Assembly (NCBI GenBank): GCA_016706545.1
Contig: JADJJK010000019.1
Location: 62,001-126,000, forward strand
From: Myxococcales bacterium
Lineage (GTDB): Bacteria > Myxococcota_A > Polyangia > Haliangiales > Haliangiaceae
Direction of reading: 5' to 3'
Length of the DNA stretch: 64,000 bases
The notes beneath the pieces were generated by a model. It did not search any database and was not told the DNA's origin. It worked only from the letters and a program-made list of their open reading frames with translations. Position 1 is the first letter of the stretch, and every line of letters begins with the position of its first letter. The position numbers and the translations under genes were made by a program. This document shows positions 58,504-64,000 of this stretch, one piece after another.

Positions 58504-59907
58504 ATGCCTTCTCTTCTTCGCAGATCTTTATCTGTCTCTTTCCCGGTCTCGTCGTCTGGAGTTGCCGCCGTCTCCGTGCCATCGCGCGCGGCGTGGCTAG
58601 CCTGCCTGCTGGCCGCGGGCGCGCTCGCCCCCACCGCGTGCGCGGATCTGGAAGAGGACGCCGCGGTGGTGGAGACCGATCCGCCCGTCGATGACGGCGA
58701 GGTCATCGTCCAGGCCGGAGAGCCCTCGCTGGCTGCCCCGCAGCCGGACGCCGCGCCTTCGGCGGCCTGCACGGTCGCCGTCACCCCCGCGTCGCAGCTC
58801 ATGATCACCGCCCTCCCGGTGGTCAACGATCCCGTGCGCACCAAGTGGACCGGCTCGGTCACCAGCGCCTCGGATGGAGCCTGGCACTTCGGCCGACTGA
58901 TGACCCAGATGGCAGGCGCCAATGATCCCACCACGTTCGTCCGGAGCTGGCTGGCGCAATGGGAGAGCACCGTCGGGGTCAATGGCTGGGGAGTACCGGC
59001 GCGGCCCGCCATCGCCAGCCAGGTCCTTGCGTCCTGGCCCAAGACCGCCGCCGGCAAGCTAGACCTCACCAAGGCGCCGATGCGCCTCTTGGCCATCGTC
59101 AACCGCTTCGATCTCCGCTCCGCCGGCAACGCGGGCGAAGGCCGCTTCATCTTCGGCGTGCTCGGCCAGGGCGGCGTTGCCCTGCCCTTCACGGTCATCC
59201 TCGAATACAAGCTGCCCGCCGCCTCCGCCGCGGAGGTCAAGGCCTGGGCCCACCTGTGGCGAGCTCTGGGCACCACCACGGCTGGCTCCGCAGCGTACCG
59301 CGCACAGCTCCAGGCCATCACGGACAAGTTCGCCCGCAAGGGAGCCGCCCCGGGCCGCATCAACGGCAGCGCCATCTCGCAGGTCCGCACCAACGAGAAC
59401 GCGCTCAACCCGATCTGGGAGCTGCGCGAGTTCAGGCTGACCACCGCAGGTCAGCTCCGCATGGTGGCTCCGGCGCTGACCCCAGCAGACAGCACGCCCA
59501 ACTTCAACAACACGGCCACGCTGGCCAGCTTCATGAACCAGAACGCCGCGGCCATCAAGGCGCAGACTCACACCGTGCCCACGACCTTTGGCGGCGCGCT
59601 CTTTAGCAGCGGGCGAGTGCTCAACCGCATCGACTTCTGGAACGCGCCCGGCATCACGGACTCGACCTTGCGCCACCGCTTCTCCATCAACACCTGCGAC
59701 GGCTGTCATGGGGAAGAGACCGCCACGCCGTTTCTGCACGTGTCGCCCCGCGGCGCCACCGAGACCGCGCCGCTCTCGGCCTTCCTGACCGGCACCACCG
59801 TCCCCGATCCGGTCACCGGCATCCTCGATCCGAGCACCTTCCGCACCTTCAATGAGCTGGCCAGCCGAGCCACCGTCTTGAAGACCTTCCTCTGCGCCAA
59901 CCCCTGA
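58504..59907 (+). CDS. Exported protein with CxxCH haem-type motif
   Basis: ATG 58504 has GGAG about eight bases upstream. A signal peptide runs to about residue 41; the AGALAPTAC context could be a lipoprotein signal, with Cys about residue 41 modified. An acidic linker and a domain of about 350 residues follow (LMITALPVVNDPVRTKW, MRLLAIVNRFDLRSAG, NPIWELREFRLT, RVLNRIDFWNAPG). Near the end is CDGCHGEET, a single c-type haem motif. The protein may be a one-haem surface cytochrome, or the motif may be structural. Related-looking proteins exist in Myxococcota but none with known function comes to mind. Confidence 0.83.
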   Translation: MPSLLRRSLSVSFPVSSSGVAAVSVPSRAAWLACLLAAGALAPTACADLEEDAAVVETDPPVDDGEVIVQAGEPSLAAPQPDAAPSAACTVAVTPASQLMITALPVVNDPVRTKWTGSVTSASDGAWHFGRLMTQMAGANDPTTFVRSWLAQWESTVGVNGWGVPARPAIASQVLASWPKTAAGKLDLTKAPMRLLAIVNRFDLRSAGNAGEGRFIFGVLGQGGVALPFTVILEYKLPAASAAEVKAWAHLWRALGTTTAGSAAYRAQLQAITDKFARKGAAPGRINGSAISQVRTNENALNPIWELREFRLTTAGQLRMVAPALTPADSTPNFNNTATLASFMNQNAAAIKAQTHTVPTTFGGALFSSGRVLNRIDFWNAPGITDSTLRHRFSINTCDGCHGEETATPFLHVSPRGATETAPLSAFLTGTTVPDPVTGILDPSTFRTFNELASRATVLKTFLCANP

Positions 59908-60257
59908 GCGTCGCAACACGCCGGCCAGGCGTCAACACGCCCTTCACGCCCCTCACGCCCCTGCCCCCGCGCCGCGGCACACCGCCGTGACGTCTCGCTA
60001 TTTTTCAGCGCCCCACCCGGGCGCCATGGCCCCGGTCGGACCTGCCGGGATTACGCCGTTTCCGACGTCTTTTCGACGACGCACCCGAGGTACGTGGCCC
60101 GGCGCCGGGCGGATCGCTCGGCGCTGACTGCGACGCGCGGCCCCGTTGGGGCATCCAAGCCCATGAGGTCCGCGCCCCAAGGCGTTGCCCTGCCTGGCCT
60201 TTTGTGGTTCATTCCGCGGCGATTGCGACGGATTATCGGTCTTTTCATGAGGTCAAG
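59908..60257. other. Leader region of the sdhCAB operon
   Basis: About 350 bases without a gene. The last 60 bases are slightly AT-richer and hold GAGG before the sdhC ATG. The promoter of the operon should be here, but no -35/-10 pair matches consensus. No hairpin-plus-T-tract terminator for the upstream gene was found. Confidence 0.5.
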
Positions 60258-60947
60258 ATGAGCTGGTTTTCTTCCTACGTCCGCTCGTCGATCGGCGCCA
60301 AGCAGGTGATGGCCGCGACCGGCCTGGCCATGGTGCTCTTTGCGATCGTACACATGCTCGGACATCTCGGGATGTTCAGCGGGCAGGACGCTTACAACGC
60401 GTACGCCCACTTCCTGCAGACCCTCGGTGGCCCCAAGTGGATCGCCCGCGGCGGCTTGCTCGCCGTGTTCGTGGTCCACGTCGCCTCGGCCATGCGGCTG
60501 GTCGCGCGCAACCGCGCCGCGCGCCCGGTGGCGTACGCGGTGTACAAGCCAGTGCGCTCCACCCTGATGAGCCGCACCATGGCGATGACCGGCCTCGTCC
60601 TCCTGGCCTTCATCATCTATCACCTGCTCCACTTCACGCTGGGCATGGTGCAGCCGGAGTTCTTCCACAAGCTGGACCAGGCGGGCCGCTACGACGCCTA
60701 CAGCATGTTCGTGCGCGGCTTCCAGAACGTGGGGATCTTCGCCAGCTACCTGGTGGCGATCCTGCTTTTGTCCTTGCACCTGGGCCACGGCGCCTCGAGC
60801 TGGCTGCAGTCGCTGGGCCTGCGCCACCCCAAGTACAGCCCCAAGCTGGACAAGCTCGGCCCCGCGATCTCCCTGATCCTCTTCCTCGGCTACATGGCAC
60901 CGCCCACCGCGGTGCTGCTTGGCCTCATCAAGTTGCCCGGCGCCTAG
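60258..60947 (+). CDS. sdhC: Succinate dehydrogenase cytochrome b558 subunit
   Basis: ATG 60258 follows GAGG. The 229-residue membrane protein has five helices and histidines at 32, 36, 74, 122, 125, 174 and 177, several of which must bind the two haem b groups, as in B-type (diheme, single-subunit) quinone-reducing complexes of Wolinella and Bacillus. No separate sdhD is present, in agreement. It anchors SdhAB and passes electrons to quinone in the inner membrane. It is the first gene of sdhCAB; sdhA begins 49 bases later. Confidence 0.95.
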   Translation: MSWFSSYVRSSIGAKQVMAATGLAMVLFAIVHMLGHLGMFSGQDAYNAYAHFLQTLGGPKWIARGGLLAVFVVHVASAMRLVARNRAARPVAYAVYKPVRSTLMSRTMAMTGLVLLAFIIYHLLHFTLGMVQPEFFHKLDQAGRYDAYSMFVRGFQNVGIFASYLVAILLLSLHLGHGASSWLQSLGLRHPKYSPKLDKLGPAISLILFLGYMAPPTAVLLGLIKLPGA

Positions 60948-60996
60948 GCCCGCACCTGATCTCCACGGACAGCCAACGGCAAGCCAAGGAAACGCC

Positions 60997-62913
<1,917 letters not shown>

Positions 62914-62924
62914 GGAAGGAAGAC

Positions 62925-63710
62925 ATGTCCACCATGAACCTCACCGTCCATGTCTGGCGTCAGAAGGACGCCAGGAGCCCCGGCAAGATGGTCCCCTACA
63001 AGGTCTCCGGGGTCAGCGAGCACGCCTCGTTCCTGGAGATGCTCGATGTGCTCAACGAGCAGCTCATCGACAAGGGCGAAGAGCCGATCGCGTTCGACCA
63101 CGACTGCCGCGAGGGCATCTGCGGCATGTGCTCGCTGATGATCGACGGCCGCCCGCACGGCGGTCAGGCTGGCACCACCACCTGCCAGCTCCACATGCGC
63201 AAGTTCAAGAACGGCGACGAGATCTACGTCGAGCCGTGGCGCGCCGCCGCCTTCCCGGTGCTGCGCGACCTGTGCGTGGACCGCACCGCCTTCGAGAAGG
63301 TGCAGCAGGCCGGCGGCTTCGTCACCGCCAACGTCGGCTCGGCGCCCGACGCCAACTCGGTGCCCATCGCCAAGGAGGCCGCGGATCGCGCCTTCGAGGC
63401 GGCGGCCTGCATCGGCTGCGGCGCCTGCGTGGCCGCCTGCCCCAACGGCTCCGCCATGCTGTACGTGGCCGCCAAGCTGACCCACCTGCACATGCTGCCG
63501 CAGGGCCAGCCGGAGCGCCTGCACCGCGCCCAGGCCATGGTCAACGCCATGGACGCCGCCGGCTTTGGCAACTGCTCCAACCACTACGAGTGCGAGGCCG
63601 CCTGCCCCAAGGACATCTCACGCGACACCATCGCGCTGATGAACCGGGACTTCACCAAGGGCACCTTCGCCCACCGCCCGCGCGACACCAAGGGCGACGG
63701 CGCAGGCTGA
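62925..63710 (+). CDS. sdhB: Succinate dehydrogenase iron-sulfur subunit
   Basis: ATG 62925 follows GAGGAAGGA. Cluster ligands are visible: CREGICGMCS and a distal Cys in GGQAGTTTC for the [2Fe-2S] centre, CIGCGACVAACP for one four-/three-iron cluster and CSNHYECEAACP for the other. At 261 residues it has the expected size. It carries electrons from FAD in SdhA to the haems of SdhC. It ends the sdhCAB operon; no convincing terminator follows before the convergent MFS gene. Confidence 0.97.
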   Translation: MSTMNLTVHVWRQKDARSPGKMVPYKVSGVSEHASFLEMLDVLNEQLIDKGEEPIAFDHDCREGICGMCSLMIDGRPHGGQAGTTTCQLHMRKFKNGDEIYVEPWRAAAFPVLRDLCVDRTAFEKVQQAGGFVTANVGSAPDANSVPIAKEAADRAFEAAACIGCGACVAACPNGSAMLYVAAKLTHLHMLPQGQPERLHRAQAMVNAMDAAGFGNCSNHYECEAACPKDISRDTIALMNRDFTKGTFAHRPRDTKGDGAG

Positions 63711-63771
63711 ACCCTTCGGGCAAGTGGGCGGCTAGCTCACCAACTCACTGAATGGTTGGCTGACGACTGGA

Positions 63772-64000
63772 TCACCGGTCGACGCCACACCGGGCCCGCA
63801 GCCGCTCGCGCGCCGCCAGCCCCAGCGCCAGCGCGCCTAGCGCCGCCACCGCGCGCGCTTCGCCGAGCACCGGCGCGACCCAGGCCAGGAGCAGCGGCAC
63901 CGCGAAGCCCACGTACGCCAGCGCGTAGGTCAGGCCCAGGTAGCGACCGCGCACCCGGTCTGGCACCCGCGCCGCCACGAGCTGCAGCGCCGCGGCCAGC
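63772..64000 (-). CDS. MFS transporter, C-terminal part only
   Basis: The frame is open from the TGA at 63772 to the window end, so the N-terminal part lies outside. It reads LAAALQLVAARVPDRVRGRY, LGLTYALAYVGFAVPLLLA and a last helix (AVAALGALALGLAA). The RVRGRYLGLTYALAYVGF pattern and the two helices are typical for the end of major facilitator family permeases. The substrate is not readable. It converges on sdhB. Confidence 0.75.
   Translation of the reverse strand, partial: LAAALQLVAARVPDRVRGRYLGLTYALAYVGFAVPLLLAWVAPVLGEARAVAALGALALGLAARERLRARCGVDR

Overview
The window is a very G+C-rich piece of a bacterial chromosome. Gene content points to Myxococcota, probably the Haliangium/Nannocystis side of the phylum; this is inference from gene types and base composition, not from a marker gene. 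Signs are a B-type succinate dehydrogenase, FIST-domain sensing linked to a histidine kinase, a zinc-ribbon Ser/Thr kinase, a Lys/Ala/Pro-rich histone-like protein, a 2,578-residue TPR protein, a ParA with an N-terminal zinc finger, and GTG/TTG starts with 1-4 nt overlaps between genes. No tRNA, rRNA, CRISPR array, insertion sequence or prophage was seen.

Layout. 1-1190: a lower-G+C stretch holding what reads as one decayed gene broken by about four frameshifts. 1249-20389: two giant genes of unknown function (3,760 and about 2,615 residues), both without signal peptides; the second is interrupted by two one-base deletions. 20489-25388: a His-tailed thioredoxin, a class II photolyase (minus) and an outer-membrane TonB-dependent receptor, also with two one-base deletions. 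25746-34413: the giant TPR protein followed after 1 nt by a crotonase-fold protein lacking both hydratase glutamates. 34423-35771: serC coupled to a small unrecognised protein, then a repeat-rich intergenic region. 36242-39125 (minus): Ser/Thr kinase, an acidic-linker outer-membrane protein and the histone-like protein.

39390-43446 (minus) is a tight operon: zinc-finger ParA, ribbon-helix-helix-like protein, poly(A) polymerase/CCA-adding-type nucleotidyltransferase, methyltransferase. 43643-46652 is a FIST protein and cytoplasmic histidine kinase (plus) facing an OmpR-type regulator. 46716-48320 (minus) holds an unknown gene and an HTH-PTS EIIA fusion. 48391-51314 is a PrsW-type membrane protease overlapping a membrane-anchored trypsin-like protease. 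51370-55798 (minus) is a CbrA/CbrB-like unit: two-TM miniprotein, SSF transporter-histidine kinase fusion and NtrC-type regulator. 55974-59907 (plus) has an unknown membrane protein, a 2-hydroxyacid dehydrogenase and a CxxCH-containing exported protein. 60258-63710 is sdhCAB, and the window ends inside an MFS transporter gene (minus).

Most promising for novelty: the giant two-gene module at 1249-20389, with eight degenerate repeats at the C-terminus of its first protein; the coupled PrsW/S1C proteases; the HTH-EIIA fusion; and the ParA-RHH pair inside a pcnB operon. Several disrupted genes carry single-base deletions in short G or C runs, so assembly error must be excluded before any is called a pseudogene.
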